Assembly: GCF_022414595.1 (NCBI RefSeq)
Contig: NZ_JADWYO010000023.1
Span: forward strand, 1-64,000
DNA from: Streptomyces sp. MUM 203J
GTDB taxonomy: Bacteria; Actinomycetota; Actinomycetes; Streptomycetales; Streptomycetaceae
Reading direction: 5' to 3'
Length of the DNA: 64,000 nt
Shown: piece after piece, positions 25,494-35,246 of the stretch
Position numbering within the stretch: the stretch's first letter is position 1
How the letters are laid out: every line of letters begins with the position of its first letter
The notes under the pieces: model-generated
The model's input: the letters and a program-made list of their open reading frames with translations, nothing else
The model's database searches: none
Told to the model about the DNA's origin: nothing
Program-made: the position numbers and the translations under genes

Positions 25494-27533
25494 ATGGACG
25501 TGAAGCGATACTTCCGTGGGCCGGTCATGTGGATCGTGCTGGCCGTCCTCGCCGTGGTCGTGTTGATGCAGGTCGTCGGCTCGGGCAGTGGCTACAAGAC
25601 GGTGGACACCGGCAAGGTCGTCCAGGCGATCGACAAGAACCAGGTCGACCAGGTCAAGCTGACCACCGGCGACGAACAGATGATCAAGGTCGACCTCAAG
25701 GACGGCCAGAAGATCGACGGCAGCGACAAGATCCAGGCGAGCTACATCGGCACGCAGGGATCCGACCTCGCCGCCACGCTGCAGCAGAAGTTCGAGGCGG
25801 GTGAGATCGACAAGGGCTACACCGTCTCCCCGACGAAGCAGAGCACCATCGTCTCCGTCCTGCTGTCGCTGCTGCCGTTCGTGCTGATCGTGCTGGTCTT
25901 CCTCTTCCTGATGAACCAGATGCAGGGCGGCGGCTCCCGCGTCATGAACTTCGGGAAGTCCAAGGCCAAGCTGATCACCAAGGACACCCCCAAGACCACG
26001 TTCTCGGACGTGGCCGGATCCGACGAGGCCGTCGAGGAACTCCACGAGATCAAGGAGTTCCTCCAGGAGCCCGCCAAGTTCCAGGCCGTCGGCGCCAAGA
26101 TCCCCAAGGGCGTCCTGCTGTACGGCCCGCCCGGAACCGGCAAGACGCTCCTCGCGCGCGCCGTGGCCGGCGAGGCGGGCGTCCCCTTCTACTCGATCTC
26201 CGGTTCCGACTTCGTCGAGATGTTCGTCGGTGTCGGCGCCTCCCGGGTCCGCGACCTCTTCGAGCAGGCCAAGGCCAACGCACCAGCGATCGTCTTCGTC
26301 GACGAGATCGACGCCGTCGGCCGGCACCGCGGCGCCGGGCTCGGCGGCGGCCACGACGAGCGCGAGCAGACCCTGAACCAGCTCCTCGTCGAGATGGACG
26401 GCTTCGACGTGAAGGGCGGCGTCATCCTGATCGCCGCCACGAACCGGCCCGACATCCTCGACCCCGCCCTGCTGCGCCCCGGGCGCTTCGACCGGCAGAT
26501 CGCCGTCGACCGCCCCGACATGCAGGGCCGTCTGGAGATCCTCAAGGTCCACCAGAAGGGCAAGCCGGTCGCCCCCGACGTCGACCTGCACGCCGTCGCC
26601 CGCCGCACCCCGGGCTTCACCGGCGCGGACCTGAGCAACGTCCTCAACGAGGCCGCGCTGCTCACCGCCCGCAGCGACAAGAAGCTCATCGACAACCAGA
26701 TGCTGGACGAGGCGATCGACCGTGTGGTCGCGGGCCCGCAGAAGCGGACCCGGATCATGTCGGACAAGGAGAAGAAGATCACCGCGTACCACGAGGGCGG
26801 ACACGCCCTGGTCGCCGCGGCGTCCCCGAACTCCGACCCCGTCCACAAGATCACGATCCTGTCCCGGGGCCGCGCCCTCGGCTACACGATGGTCCTGCCG
26901 GACGAGGACAAGTACTCGACCACCCGCAACGAGATGCTCGACCAGCTCGCCTACATGCTGGGCGGGCGGGCCGCCGAGGAACTGGTCTTCCACGACCCGA
27001 CCACCGGCGCCGCCAACGACATCGAGAAGGCCACCACCACGGCCCGCGCGATGGTCACCCAGTACGGCATGACCGAGCGGCTCGGCGCGATCAAGTTCGG
27101 CGGCGACAACACCGAGCCCTTCCTGGGCCGCGAGATGGCGCACCAGCGCGACTACTCCGAAGAGGTCGCCGCGCTGGTCGACGAAGAGGTCAAGAAGCTC
27201 ATCGAGGCCGCCCACAACGAGGCCTGGGAGATCCTCGTCGAGAACCGCGACGTCCTCGACAACCTGGTCCTCGCCCTCCTGGAGAAGGAGACCCTGGGCA
27301 AGGAGGAGATCGCGGAGATCTTCGCCCCGATCGTCAAGCGTCCGTCGCGCCCGGCCTGGACCGGTTCCTCGCGGCGTACGCCGTCGACCCGCCCGCCGGT
27401 CCTCTCCCCGAAGGAGCTGGCCCTCACCAACGGCTCGACTCCCTCGACCGCCGCCACGGCGTCCACCACCCCGGTGGACACCACCAAGGCCCCGGAGCCG
27501 GCCCCGGCCCCGGAGGAGCGCCCAGAGGTCTGA
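25494..27533 (+). CDS. ftsH: ATP-dependent zinc metalloprotease FtsH
   Basis: A 679-aa membrane-bound AAA+ protease that degrades misfolded membrane and regulatory proteins. TM1 is at about 10-27 and TM2 at about 118-138 around a periplasmic-side domain. The AAA module has Walker A GPPGTGKT (about 211-218), Walker B IVFVDEID and the SRH region [15 protein letters not shown]. The zinc site HEGGH is at about 433-437. A Thr/Pro/Ala-rich cytoplasmic tail ends the chain. The ATG at 25494 is used; another at 25490 is out of frame. It lies 240 nt after hpt. Confidence 0.98.
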   Translation: MDVKRYFRGPVMWIVLAVLAVVVLMQVVGSGSGYKTVDTGKVVQAIDKNQVDQVKLTTGDEQMIKVDLKDGQKIDGSDKIQASYIGTQGSDLAATLQQKFEAGEIDKGYTVSPTKQSTIVSVLLSLLPFVLIVLVFLFLMNQMQGGGSRVMNFGKSKAKLITKDTPKTTFSDVAGSDEAVEELHEIKEFLQEPAKFQAVGAKIPKGVLLYGPPGTGKTLLARAVAGEAGVPFYSISGSDFVEMFVGVGASRVRDLFEQAKANAPAIVFVDEIDAVGRHRGAGLGGGHDEREQTLNQLLVEMDGFDVKGGVILIAATNRPDILDPALLRPGRFDRQIAVDRPDMQGRLEILKVHQKGKPVAPDVDLHAVARRTPGFTGADLSNVLNEAALLTARSDKKLIDNQMLDEAIDRVVAGPQKRTRIMSDKEKKITAYHEGGHALVAAASPNSDPVHKITILSRGRALGYTMVLPDEDKYSTTRNEMLDQLAYMLGGRAAEELVFHDPTTGAANDIEKATTTARAMVTQYGMTERLGAIKFGGDNTEPFLGREMAHQRDYSEEVAALVDEEVKKLIEAAHNEAWEILVENRDVLDNLVLALLEKETLGKEEIAEIFAPIVKRPSRPAWTGSSRRTPSTRPPVLSPKELALTNGSTPSTAATASTTPVDTTKAPEPAPAPEERPEV

Positions 27534-27574
27534 TCTCCCGCCCACGGGCCCGGCTCCCCCCGGCCCCGGAATGC

Positions 27575-27620
27575 ATGCCGCGCCCCCCAGGTTCTAGCCT
27601 GTGGGGGCGCGGCATTTCTG
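27575..27620 (+). terminator. Terminator between ftsH and folE
   Basis: A 13-bp perfect stem (from 27575 and ending at 27615), extended by CAGG/CCTG with one bulged base, is followed by TTTCT. Strong hairpin 41 nt after the ftsH stop. Confidence 0.85.
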
Positions 27621-27667
27621 CACTTCACGCACGTCAGGTACTTCAGGCAAGACGGAACGAGGCTCAC

Positions 27668-28273
27668 ATGATCGACCCGGTGACGCTGGACGGCGAGGGC
27701 ACGATCGGCGTTTACGACGAGAAGCGCGCCGAGAACGCCGTACGCGAACTGCTCATCGCGGTCGGTGAGGACCCCGACCGCGAGGGCCTGCGCGAGACAC
27801 CGGCGCGGGTGGCGCGGGCGTACCGGGAACTGTTCGCGGGGCTGTGGCAGAAGCCCGAGGACGTTCTGACGACGACGTTCGACCTGGGGCACGACGAGAT
27901 GGTGCTCGTGAAGGACATCGAGCTGATGGCCACCTGCGAACATCATCTTCTCCCGTTTCACGGAATTGCCCACATTGGCTACATCCCGGCTGAAACGGGC
28001 AAAATCACAGGTCTGTCGAAGCTGGCCCGGCTCGTCGACGTCTTCGCCAGGCGCCCGCAGGTCCAGGAGCGGCTGACGACGCAGATCGCCGACTCGCTCA
28101 TGGAGATCCTGGAGGCGCGCGGCGCGATCGTGGTCATCGAGGCCGAGCACATGTGCATGTCGCTGCGGGGCGTCCGCAAGCCGGGGGCGAAGACGACGAC
28201 GTCGGCGGTCCGCGGGCAGCTGCGGGACTCCACGACGCGCGCCGAGGCGATGAGCCTGATAATGGCGAAATAG
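27668..28273 (+). CDS. folE: GTP cyclohydrolase I
   Basis: A 201-aa enzyme opening the GTP ring to 7,8-dihydroneopterin triphosphate, the first step of folate synthesis. Zinc ligands lie in C90-EHH ([12 protein letters not shown]) and in the later MCMSLRG. The family block [20 protein letters not shown] is complete. The ATG at 27668 has a GAGG site. A terminator separates it from ftsH. The remaining folate genes are encoded just downstream on the opposite strand, so the pathway is clustered but split over two transcripts. Confidence 0.97.
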   Translation: MIDPVTLDGEGTIGVYDEKRAENAVRELLIAVGEDPDREGLRETPARVARAYRELFAGLWQKPEDVLTTTFDLGHDEMVLVKDIELMATCEHHLLPFHGIAHIGYIPAETGKITGLSKLARLVDVFARRPQVQERLTTQIADSLMEILEARGAIVVIEAEHMCMSLRGVRKPGAKTTTSAVRGQLRDSTTRAEAMSLIMAK

Positions 28274-28309
28274 CAGGACAGAACGGCTGTACGCCCTTGG
28301 TGCCCCGTA

Positions 28310-28347
28310 CCCTCTCGGCCAGCGGATCCGATCGCTGACCGAGAGGG
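28310..28347. terminator. Hairpin between folE and DUF3180 gene
   Basis: CCCTCTCGG (28310-28318) pairs with CCGAGAGGG (28339-28347), extended inward by CAGCG/CGCTG after one mismatch. It lies between two convergent genes, 37 nt after folE and 115 nt before the end of the other. The rest of 28274-28461 shows no gene. Confidence 0.6.
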
Positions 28348-28461
28348 CTGTCCGGTACCTGTTGCGGGCTGACCGGCAGGTTCCACAGCTGTCGCCTCGA
28401 CCCGCACCCTGGCCCACCGGTGAACGGGCAGGTCGCGTGCGAGTCCGGGTGGCGAGGCCCC

Positions 28462-28947
28462 CTACGCCGTCGTCGTGGAGGCCCCCGGGGGCTCCTCGTC
28501 CTCCGGGAGCTTGCAGACGCGCTCCAGGAACAGCGCGGCCGCGACCACCCCGGCACCCGCCAGGACCGCGAGGCCCGCGTAGATCGCCTGGTCGCGGCGG
28601 GCCGGGACGTCCAGGAAGCTCAGCAGGAAGACGCCCGCACCGCCGTACATGCCGCTGACGACGGCCGTCACCAGGGCACTGGCCTGGCCGAAGACGACCG
28701 CGCGGGCCGCCATCATCGGCTCGACGCCCTTCGCACCGGGGCGGCGCTCGCGCTGGGCCTTCAGCCGGGAGCGCAGGGACAGCGCCGTCGCCAGGAGGAC
28801 GGCGGCGATCACCGCGAGGACGATCGGCGCGGCCAGAGGCACGCTCGGCAGCGTGCCGAGCGCGTCCCACAGCCGGGCGCCCGCCCAGGACAGGACACCC
28901 GCCACGACGAACAGGCCGATCAGTACCTTGACCCGCAGTTGCTTCAC
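28462..28947 (-). CDS. DUF3180 family membrane protein
   Basis: A 161-aa protein with four membrane segments: about 8-28, 35-57, about 80-105 and 120-145. It ends in an acidic tail. DUF3180 genes sit at the end of folate operons throughout actinobacteria, but no function is known. The GTG at 28947 has an AAGGA site 6 nt upstream. It starts 47 nt after the folK stop, last in the leftward operon. The location suggests a role linked to pterin or folate handling, for example transport; that is inference. Confidence 0.88.
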   Translation of the reverse strand: MKQLRVKVLIGLFVVAGVLSWAGARLWDALGTLPSVPLAAPIVLAVIAAVLLATALSLRSRLKAQRERRPGAKGVEPMMAARAVVFGQASALVTAVVSGMYGGAGVFLLSFLDVPARRDQAIYAGLAVLAGAGVVAAALFLERVCKLPEDEEPPGASTTTA

Positions 28948-28994
28948 CGGTGTCCTTCGCGTGCTCGGAGCGGTAGGTGCCGTACGGACAACGG

Positions 28995-29594
28995 TCAGTC
29001 GGGCAGACGGAGTTCCAGGTCGGCGCGCGGGGTCACGCCCGCCTCGCCCACCGCGGCCAGCAGGTCCGCGACCCGGCCGGCGCCCGGCAGTGTCGCGTCC
29101 GGCTCCACGTCCAGCCAGGGCCGCAGCACGAACGCCCGCTCGTGGGCGCGCGGGTGCGGCAGGGTGAGCACCGGGTCGTCGGAGACCCTGTCCGCGTACG
29201 CCACGATGTCGACGTCCAGGGTGCGGGCACCCCACCGCTCCTCGCGGACCCGGTCGAACGCCTCCTCCACCGCCTGCGCCCGCTCCAGCAGGCTCGACGG
29301 GGGGAGCGTCGTCTTCACGATCACGACCGCGTTCAGGTACGAGGGCTGGGAGCCCGGCTCGACGCCCCAGGGCTCCGTCTCGTACACCGGCGACACGGCC
29401 TTCACGCGGAGCCCGGGTGTGTCCTCCAGGGCGTCGATGGCGCCCTGGAGGTTCTCCAGCCGGTTGCCGAGGTTGCCGCCGAGGGACAGGACCGCCCGGC
29501 GGGGGTTGGACAGGGTGCTGTCGGCCGCGTCGACCTGCGCCGTGACGGAGGCGGGTACGGGCTGGACCGTCGGGTCGCTGGGCGTGCGGTTCAT
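28995..29594 (-). CDS. folK: 2-amino-4-hydroxy-6-hydroxymethyldihydropteridine pyrophosphokinase
   Basis: A 199-aa HPPK transferring pyrophosphate from ATP to hydroxymethyldihydropterin. The LSLGGNLGNR motif and the catalytic signature RWGARTLDVDIVAY are intact. An N-terminal extension of about 30 residues precedes the core. The ATG overlaps the folB stop by 4 bp (ATGA), so the two are translationally coupled. Confidence 0.96.
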   Translation of the reverse strand: MNRTPSDPTVQPVPASVTAQVDAADSTLSNPRRAVLSLGGNLGNRLENLQGAIDALEDTPGLRVKAVSPVYETEPWGVEPGSQPSYLNAVVIVKTTLPPSSLLERAQAVEEAFDRVREERWGARTLDVDIVAYADRVSDDPVLTLPHPRAHERAFVLRPWLDVEPDATLPGAGRVADLLAAVGEAGVTPRADLELRLPD

Positions 29595-29950
29595 ACGCGG
29601 CTCCGGGTGATCGTGACGGTCACGTCGTCGAACGGGACGGTGATCGGGGCGTCCGGCTTGTGGACGCACACTTCCACCTCCTGCACGCCGTCGTGCTTCA
29701 GGCACTGCTGGGCGATGCGCTCGGCGAGCGTCTCGATCAGGTCGACCGGCTCGCCCTGGACCACGTCGACGACCTCCTCTGCGACGATGCCGTAGTGCAC
29801 CGTCTTCGCCAGGTCGTCGTCGGCGGCGGCGGGCCGGGTGTCGAGGCCCAGCACCAGGTCCACGATGAACGTCTGGCCCTCTTCCCGCTCACGGGGGTAG
29901 ACACCGTGGTGCCCGCGGGCCTTCAGGCCGCGCAGCGCGACACGATCCAC
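29591..29950 (-). CDS. folB: Dihydroneopterin aldolase
   Basis: A 119-aa aldolase cleaving dihydroneopterin to hydroxymethyldihydropterin and glycolaldehyde. Conserved features include RGLKARGHHGVYPRERE, the VDYGIVAEEV-like helix (here VHYGIVAEEV) and LIETLAERIA. The GTG at 29950 has a GGAG site 8 nt upstream; the in-frame GTG two codons earlier is too close to that site. Overlaps folK. Confidence 0.95.
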   Translation of the reverse strand: MDRVALRGLKARGHHGVYPREREEGQTFIVDLVLGLDTRPAAADDDLAKTVHYGIVAEEVVDVVQGEPVDLIETLAERIAQQCLKHDGVQEVEVCVHKPDAPITVPFDDVTVTITRSRV

Positions 29951-30103
29951 GCGAATCACTCCTGCTGTCGTAGGTGGGGCGACACCCGGCCGGGTGCGGT
30001 CGGTCCGGTTGTCGCCCGTCGAATCTACCTGCGAGCACTGACACGGCCCGCGCACGGGGCCGCCTCGCGGTCCCTCACGGCCTCGCCTACCCATTCACGG
30101 CCG

Positions 30104-30574
30104 TTACACCGCGTCCTCGCCGGTCTCGTCGTCCTCGTCCTCGTCGGATTCCGCCAGGACGGGTGAACCATGGTGCGACCAGACCTTCCAGCCGTCCGGG
30201 GTACGGCGGAACACGTTCGTCGCGACGACCAGCTGCCCCACCAGGGGGCCCAGCTCGGCGCCGTCCTCGGCGGGGCCCCCGCTGAGGATGTTCTCGGTGC
30301 AGGTCACCACGGCCGTGTCGGCGGCCACGGACACCTTCACGTCGGTGAGGAAGAACTGGATGTAGTCGGTGTTCGCCATGATCAGCGCGTACGAGCGGAG
30401 CACCTCACCGCGGCCGGACAGGACCGGCCAGCCCGGGTGGACACAGGAGATCTCGCCGTACCGCTCGTCCAGCCACAGCCCGGCGACCTCCTCGAAGTCG
30501 CCACGCTCCACCGCCTCGTAGAACCCGGTGTTGGCCTGCTCGACCGCCTCGGTGTCGGTGTGCGCCTCGCTCAC
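30104..30574 (-). CDS. SnoaL/NTF2-like protein of the folate operon
   Basis: A 156-aa NTF2-fold protein (GFYEAVERGDFEEVAGLWLD, CVHPGWPVLSGRGEVL, VFRRTPDGWKVWSHHGSPV) with an acidic C-terminal tail. The pocket His/Trp residues are conserved in this family, which is regularly found between folP and folB in actinobacteria. No reaction is assigned. Its ATG overlaps the folP stop by 4 bp, so it is translated with folP. A pterin-binding or phosphatase-like role (dihydroneopterin triphosphate dephosphorylation is otherwise unassigned here) is speculation. Confidence 0.88.
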   Translation of the reverse strand: MSEAHTDTEAVEQANTGFYEAVERGDFEEVAGLWLDERYGEISCVHPGWPVLSGRGEVLRSYALIMANTDYIQFFLTDVKVSVAADTAVVTCTENILSGGPAEDGAELGPLVGQLVVATNVFRRTPDGWKVWSHHGSPVLAESDEDEDDETGEDAV

Positions 30575-31434
30575 GAGGCGGCGCCCTCGATGGCTCGGGC
30601 AACGCGGACGGCGTCCGCGGTCGCCCGCACCTCGTGCACGCGGACCGCCCAGGCGCCCTCGCGGGCGGCGATCGCGGACACCGCGGCGGTGGCCGCGTCC
30701 CGTTCACGCGCGGGTGGCGGGGTGTGGCCCTCGCCGGCCAGGATCCGGCCGAGGAACCGCTTGCGGGACGCGGCGACCAGGAGGGGGCGCCCGAGGGCGC
30801 GCAGGGCGTCCATGCGGGCCAGCAGCGCCAGGTCGTGCTCTGCGTGCTTGGCGAAGCCCAGGCCGGGGTCGACGATCAGCCGTTCCGGGGCGATGCCGCC
30901 GTCGACCACGGCCTCCACGCGTGCGTGGAGCTCGTTCACGACCTCGGTGACCACGTCGTCGTACACGGCGAGGCTGTTCATGTTCTCGCTGAAGCCGCGC
31001 CAGTGCATGACGACGAACGGCACGTCCGTGGCGGCGATGGTGGGGACCATCCGCGGGTCGGCCTGCCCCCCGCTGACGTCGTTGACGAGTACGGCTCCGG
31101 CCTCCACGGCCTGCCGGGCGACGGAGGCGCGCATGGTGTCGACGGACACGGTGACACCCTCGGCGGCCAGGCCCCGGACGACGGGGACGACGCGGCGCAG
31201 CTCCTCGTCCTCGTCGACCCGGGTGGCGCCGGGCCGGGTCGACTCGCCGCCGACGTCGACCAGGTCGGCTCCCTGGGCGACCAGCTCAAGGCCGTGCTTG
31301 ACGGCCGCGGTCGTGTCGAACCACCGCCCGCCGTCGGAGAAGGAGTCGGGCGTCACGTTGACGACGCCCATGACCGCGCAGCGGTCCCACTCCGCGATTC
31401 CCTGCACCGTGCCCCGTCCACGCAACGTACTCAT
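30571..31434 (-). CDS. folP: Dihydropteroate synthase
   Basis: A 287-aa sulfonamide-target enzyme joining hydroxymethyldihydropterin pyrophosphate with p-aminobenzoate. Diagnostic blocks: NVTPDSFSDGG (26-36), DVGGESTRPGA, NDVSGG, DPGLGFAKHAEHDLALLARM. The ATG at 31434 is preceded by TAGGCT seven nt upstream and a run of G's, so the transcript may be leaderless. It is first in the operon folP, SnoaL-like, folB, folK, DUF3180. The long upstream open frame to 32499 is GC-driven and rejected. Confidence 0.96.
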   Translation of the reverse strand: MSTLRGRGTVQGIAEWDRCAVMGVVNVTPDSFSDGGRWFDTTAAVKHGLELVAQGADLVDVGGESTRPGATRVDEDEELRRVVPVVRGLAAEGVTVSVDTMRASVARQAVEAGAVLVNDVSGGQADPRMVPTIAATDVPFVVMHWRGFSENMNSLAVYDDVVTEVVNELHARVEAVVDGGIAPERLIVDPGLGFAKHAEHDLALLARMDALRALGRPLLVAASRKRFLGRILAGEGHTPPPARERDAATAAVSAIAAREGAWAVRVHEVRATADAVRVARAIEGAAS

Positions 31435-32030
31435 ACCCCCCAGCCTAGGCCCGCCCCGGCGCCCGGGCGGCGCGCGGTCCCGGCCGACGGCTGCTCCCGG
31501 CGGGGGCGGGCGGGGGTGCGGCGCTGGGCGGTCCGGGCGTGTGGCCTTCGGCGGGGCCCCGGCCGCAGGGCGGTGCGGGAGCCGGGCTGTGGTGTCTCCG
31601 GGATGCGGCGGCGCGTTCTCCCGCGTCGCGGGGCGGGACCGGCTTCCCCGGTGACCTGTCACGGCCCCCGGTGACCCGTCACGGCGTGGCACCCGGGACG
31701 AGGGGCGCCTCCCGGGGGTGCGGCGGCGCTTCCCGTCGTACGGCCGGGCGGGAGGCGCGGGCTCGGCGGGCCCGGCCGCGGGGCGGTGCGCCTGCCCGGG
31801 GCGCGGTGTCTCCCGGGCCGTGGCGTATCCGGGGGCGTGGCCATGCCTCCCGCGGCGGGGCGGGCGGGGCGCGGGAGGCTGTGCGGTTCTCGGCGGGGCG
31901 GCTGTGCGGCGCCGTACGGTGCTGCTCCCGGGGCCCGCGAGGGCGTGGCCGGCGGGCCGGGCGGCGTCCTCCGGTGGCGCGACGCCGCCCGGGGCGGGGA
32001 GCGGGCGGAGGAGTGGTCCCCGCGGGCCGG
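31435..32030. other. 596-bp gene-free, very GC-rich intergenic region
   Basis: I see no supportable gene on either strand. A -10-like TAGGCT for folP (31442-31447, read leftward) lies at one end. A tandem pair of GTGAC dyads is at 31648-31684. Elsewhere imperfect repeats of GGGGCGGTGC and GGTGTCTCC type recur. The open frames here are long only because stop codons are rare at this composition. Confidence 0.6.
31648..31684. repeat. Tandem GTGAC-N2-GTCAC dyads, 20-bp period
   Basis: CCGGTGACCTGTCACGG (31648-31664) and CCGGTGACCCGTCACGG (31668-31684) differ at one position. Each centres on a dyad GTGAC-N2-GTCAC. Two copies two helical turns apart look like a cooperative protein-binding site, 214 bp upstream of folP. 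Confidence 0.55.
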
Positions 32031-33869
32031 CTACGCGGCGCGCATCTCGTGTTCGGGCGGTGGGGCTGTGATGTGGGCGCAGGGGCGGGCCGTGGGGGTG
32101 GTGCGGCGGCGGAAGGGGCGCGGGAGGGCGACGGTCACGAAGCCCTCGGCCTGCATGGCCGCGAAGCCGATGCGGGGCAGTTCCTTGGTGCTGCGGTACA
32201 CCACGAACCGGGGCTCCCAGCGCGGCTGGAACTTCGCGTTGAACTTGTACAGCGACTCGATCTGGAACCAGCGGGACAGGAAGACCAGCAGGCCACGCCA
32301 GACCCGCAGGACCGGCCCGGCGCCCAGCTTCTCGCCGCGCGCGAGGGCGGAGCGGAACATCGCGAAGTTCAGCGACACGCGCGCGACGTCCAGGTGCGGG
32401 GAGGCCTGGAGTGCCGCGACGATGAGCAGTTCGTTCATGCCGGGGTCGGCGGAGCGGTCGCGTCGCATGAGGTCCAGGGACATGCCGTCCCGCCCCCACG
32501 GCACGAAGTGCAGGACCGCCTTCAGGTCCCCGTACGGCGATGTCTGCGTCGCCTCGTCGGCCTTGTGCGCGGTGGCGATCACGGCGTTCCCGTCGGCGGG
32601 GTCCCCGACCCGGCCGAGGGCCATCGAGAAGCCCCGTTCGGTGTCGGTGCCGCGCCAGTCGTCGGCGGCCAGCCGGATCCGCTCCAGCTCGGCGTCCGAG
32701 AGGTCACGGACGCGCCGGACCCGGGTCTCGTAGCCGTTCCGCTCGATGCGCTTGACCATCTGGCGCACGTTCCGCATGGCGCGCCCGGAGAGGGAGAAAT
32801 CCGCGACGTCGACCACCGCCTCGTCCCCGAGTTCCAGCGCGTCGAGTCCGGTCTCACGGGTCCACACGTGTCCGCCGGTCTCGGAGCAGCCCATGACGGC
32901 CGGTGTCCAGGAGTGGGCCTTGGCCTCGTCCATGAACCGCTCGATGGCGCCGGGCCAGGCCTCGACGTCCCCGATGGGGTCGCCGCTGGCGAGCATCACG
33001 CCGGACACGACGCGGTAGGTGACGGCCGCCTTTCCGCTGGGCGAGAAGACGACGGCCTTGTCGCGGCGGAGCGCGAAGTGGCCGAGCGAGTCGCGTCCGC
33101 CGTGCCGGGCGAGCAGTTCCCGCAGCCGCGCCTCGTCGTCCCCGGTGAGCCGGGCGACCGGGTGCTCGGGGCGGAAGGCCAGGTAGATGGTGGTGACGGC
33201 GGTCAGCAGGCCCAGTCCGGCGAGTGAGTAGCCGACGGTCCAGGACACGCTGTCGCTGTAGCCGACCGGGCCTTCGGCGCCGACCAGGCCGAGCAGGACG
33301 TGCTCCAGCCGTTCGGTGAGGCTCGGGTCACCGATGACCTTGCCGGGGTGGGCGCTCACGATGACCATGCCGAGGGCGATGGAGCCCGCGCCCATCAGGA
33401 CGAAGTTGGCGAGTGCCCGCCACCGGCCGCGCGGGTCGGGCAGGGCCGCGAACTCCCTGCGGTGGTGCAGCAGCAGGGCCAGCAGGATCAGGGAGAACAG
33501 CACGCCGACAACGGAGTGCCGGTAGTAGAACTGGGCTGCCGCGGCGATCGGGAGCACGACGACCGCGGCCCGCCAGGCGCGCCGCTTGTGCCGCTTCAGT
33601 CCGTGGGCGAGGAGCAGCAGGACGACCCCGAGGCTGATCGAGACCGCCGCCGACAGCGGACCGAGCGTGCCGGGCAGGACCTCCACCCAGTAGTGGAAGC
33701 GGCTGGCCCGGAACCGGGGGAACACCCCGGCGGCGACATCGATGAGACCGATCAGCGTGCAGGCGGTGCCGACGAGCGAGGGCACCTTCTCGGGGCGAGG
33801 ACCCCGCAGGATCCGGCGCATCCGACTCGGAACCGATGCTGAATTATCCCCATCTACCGTGACAGACAT
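32031..33869 (-). CDS. MprF-like phosphatidylglycerol lysyltransferase (DUF2156) membrane protein
   Basis: A 612-aa protein. The N-terminal half has about six membrane helices. The C-terminal half (about 280-590) is the DUF2156/aminoacyl-phosphatidylglycerol synthase fold, with FALRRDKAVVFSPSGKAAVT, VMGCSETGGHV and WGRDGMSLDLMRRD. It would transfer lysine or alanine from aminoacyl-tRNA to membrane phosphatidylglycerol, lowering surface charge and conferring resistance to cationic peptides. The ATG at 33869 is chosen over the upstream 33953. It is divergent from a membrane esterase gene, a pairing that suggests synthesis and hydrolysis of the same lipid. Confidence 0.88.
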   Translation of the reverse strand: MSVTVDGDNSASVPSRMRRILRGPRPEKVPSLVGTACTLIGLIDVAAGVFPRFRASRFHYWVEVLPGTLGPLSAAVSISLGVVLLLLAHGLKRHKRRAWRAAVVVLPIAAAAQFYYRHSVVGVLFSLILLALLLHHRREFAALPDPRGRWRALANFVLMGAGSIALGMVIVSAHPGKVIGDPSLTERLEHVLLGLVGAEGPVGYSDSVSWTVGYSLAGLGLLTAVTTIYLAFRPEHPVARLTGDDEARLRELLARHGGRDSLGHFALRRDKAVVFSPSGKAAVTYRVVSGVMLASGDPIGDVEAWPGAIERFMDEAKAHSWTPAVMGCSETGGHVWTRETGLDALELGDEAVVDVADFSLSGRAMRNVRQMVKRIERNGYETRVRRVRDLSDAELERIRLAADDWRGTDTERGFSMALGRVGDPADGNAVIATAHKADEATQTSPYGDLKAVLHFVPWGRDGMSLDLMRRDRSADPGMNELLIVAALQASPHLDVARVSLNFAMFRSALARGEKLGAGPVLRVWRGLLVFLSRWFQIESLYKFNAKFQPRWEPRFVVYRSTKELPRIGFAAMQAEGFVTVALPRPFRRRTTPTARPCAHITAPPPEHEMRAA

Positions 33870-34127
33870 GGCTTCCCGTGGCTCTGCGAGAGGTCGTTGC
33901 GTCCCTGAGGGCCCGATCCGTGCCGCCAGGGGCGCGGCCTCGGTGCCGGACAACCGGACTGTGTGCGCCTTCTAGGACGGCAGGTTCGCCGTGCGGGTTC
34001 ATCGGTCCGCCGGAAAATCTCGCCCCCGGACGTCCTCGGAAGGTCCGCGGAACGTCCTCCGGGCGTCCCCTGCGGCCTCTGCTCTGCTCTCTCTCCCGAC
34101 CGACTCGACTGGAAAGCTTGACGACAC

Positions 34128-35246
34128 ATGGGTCTCACCAGCAACAAGGTTCTGGCCCTGGCCATCCTCGTGGCCGTGGTGTTCTTCGCCGCGACAGTGT
34201 GGCTGTGGCCCCGGCTGGCGGGGCGGGGCTGGCGCGCCCTGTCCGGCAGGGTGGGCCTGCTGCTGGGCACTCAGCTGTCGCTGTTCGCGGCGGTCGGCCT
34301 GGCCGCCAACAACTACTTCCTGTTCTACGGCTCCTGGGCGGACCTGCTGGGCCGGGAGCAGGAACCGGGCGTTGTCGTCGACCACTCGGCCGCGTCCGGA
34401 GTCAGGAACGTCTCCCTGGTGGAGAAGCGGAACCTCGAAGTCCCCGGCGGGCAGCACCCGCAGGTCGGCGGGCAGATCCAGAAGGTCGTCATCTCCGGTG
34501 AGGAGTCCGGCATCCGGAGCCCCGCGTACGTGTACCTGCCGCCGGAGTACTTCCAGCCCGCTTACGCGGAGAAGACCTTCCCCGCCTCGGTCGTGCTGAC
34601 CGGCTACCCGGGCACCGCCGAGAACCTGCTCAAGGGCCTGCGCTACCCGCGCACCGCGTACGAGCAGGCCAAGGCCGGCAGGATGCAGCCGATGATCCTG
34701 GTGATGCTGCGTCCCACGGTCGCCCCGCCGCGTGACACCGAGTGTGTCGACGTGCCCGGCGGGCCGCAGACGGAGACGTACTTCGCGAAGGACCTGCCGA
34801 AGGCGGTCTCCGCGGCGTACCGGGTCGGCGGCGAGCCGCGGAACTGGGGTTTCATCGGGAACTCGACCGGCGGTTACTGCGCGCTGAAGATCGCCCTGCA
34901 CCACCCGGAGCAGTTCGCGGCCGGTGCCGGGCTCTCCGCGTACTACAAGGCGGCCGAGGACGTGACGACCGGTGACCTGTTCAAGGGCGACGACTCCCTG
35001 CGCAGGCGGGCGGATCTGCTGTGGAGCCTGGACAACCTGCCGCAGGGTGAGTCGTCCTTCCTCGTCACCACGTCGAAGCAGGGGGAGAGCAACCTCCGGG
35101 GCACCCTCGACTTCATCGAGAAGGTGAAGTCGCCCGCGCGAGTGTCGTCGATCACGCTGGACAGCGGCGGCCACAACTTCGGCACCTGGAACCGGGAGAT
35201 CCCGCCGACGCTCGTGTGGATGGGCGGCCGCCTCAGCGCGGCGTGA
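34128..35246 (+). CDS. Membrane-anchored alpha/beta-hydrolase (esterase), possible aminoacyl-PG hydrolase
   Basis: A 372-aa protein with two N-terminal membrane segments (about 6-28 and 42-66) and an external antigen 85/esterase-like hydrolase domain. The nucleophile elbow is GNSTGG (about 244-249); the terminal His is in SGGHNFGTW. The oxyanion region is LTGYPGTAENL. Corynebacteria encode a similar hydrolase beside their aminoacyl-PG synthase that removes the amino acid from the lipid. The divergent MprF-like gene here suggests the same job. The final 14 bp overlap the convergent ABC ATPase gene. Confidence 0.86.
   Translation: MGLTSNKVLALAILVAVVFFAATVWLWPRLAGRGWRALSGRVGLLLGTQLSLFAAVGLAANNYFLFYGSWADLLGREQEPGVVVDHSAASGVRNVSLVEKRNLEVPGGQHPQVGGQIQKVVISGEESGIRSPAYVYLPPEYFQPAYAEKTFPASVVLTGYPGTAENLLKGLRYPRTAYEQAKAGRMQPMILVMLRPTVAPPRDTECVDVPGGPQTETYFAKDLPKAVSAAYRVGGEPRNWGFIGNSTGGYCALKIALHHPEQFAAGAGLSAYYKAAEDVTTGDLFKGDDSLRRRADLLWSLDNLPQGESSFLVTTSKQGESNLRGTLDFIEKVKSPARVSSITLDSGGHNFGTWNREIPPTLVWMGGRLSAA

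Noticed and set aside
30571..32499. Open frame extending folP upstream to 642 codons
   Set aside because: Sequence before the folP ATG is Pro/Arg low complexity in a GC-rich gap and overlaps the lysyltransferase-like gene on the same strand.
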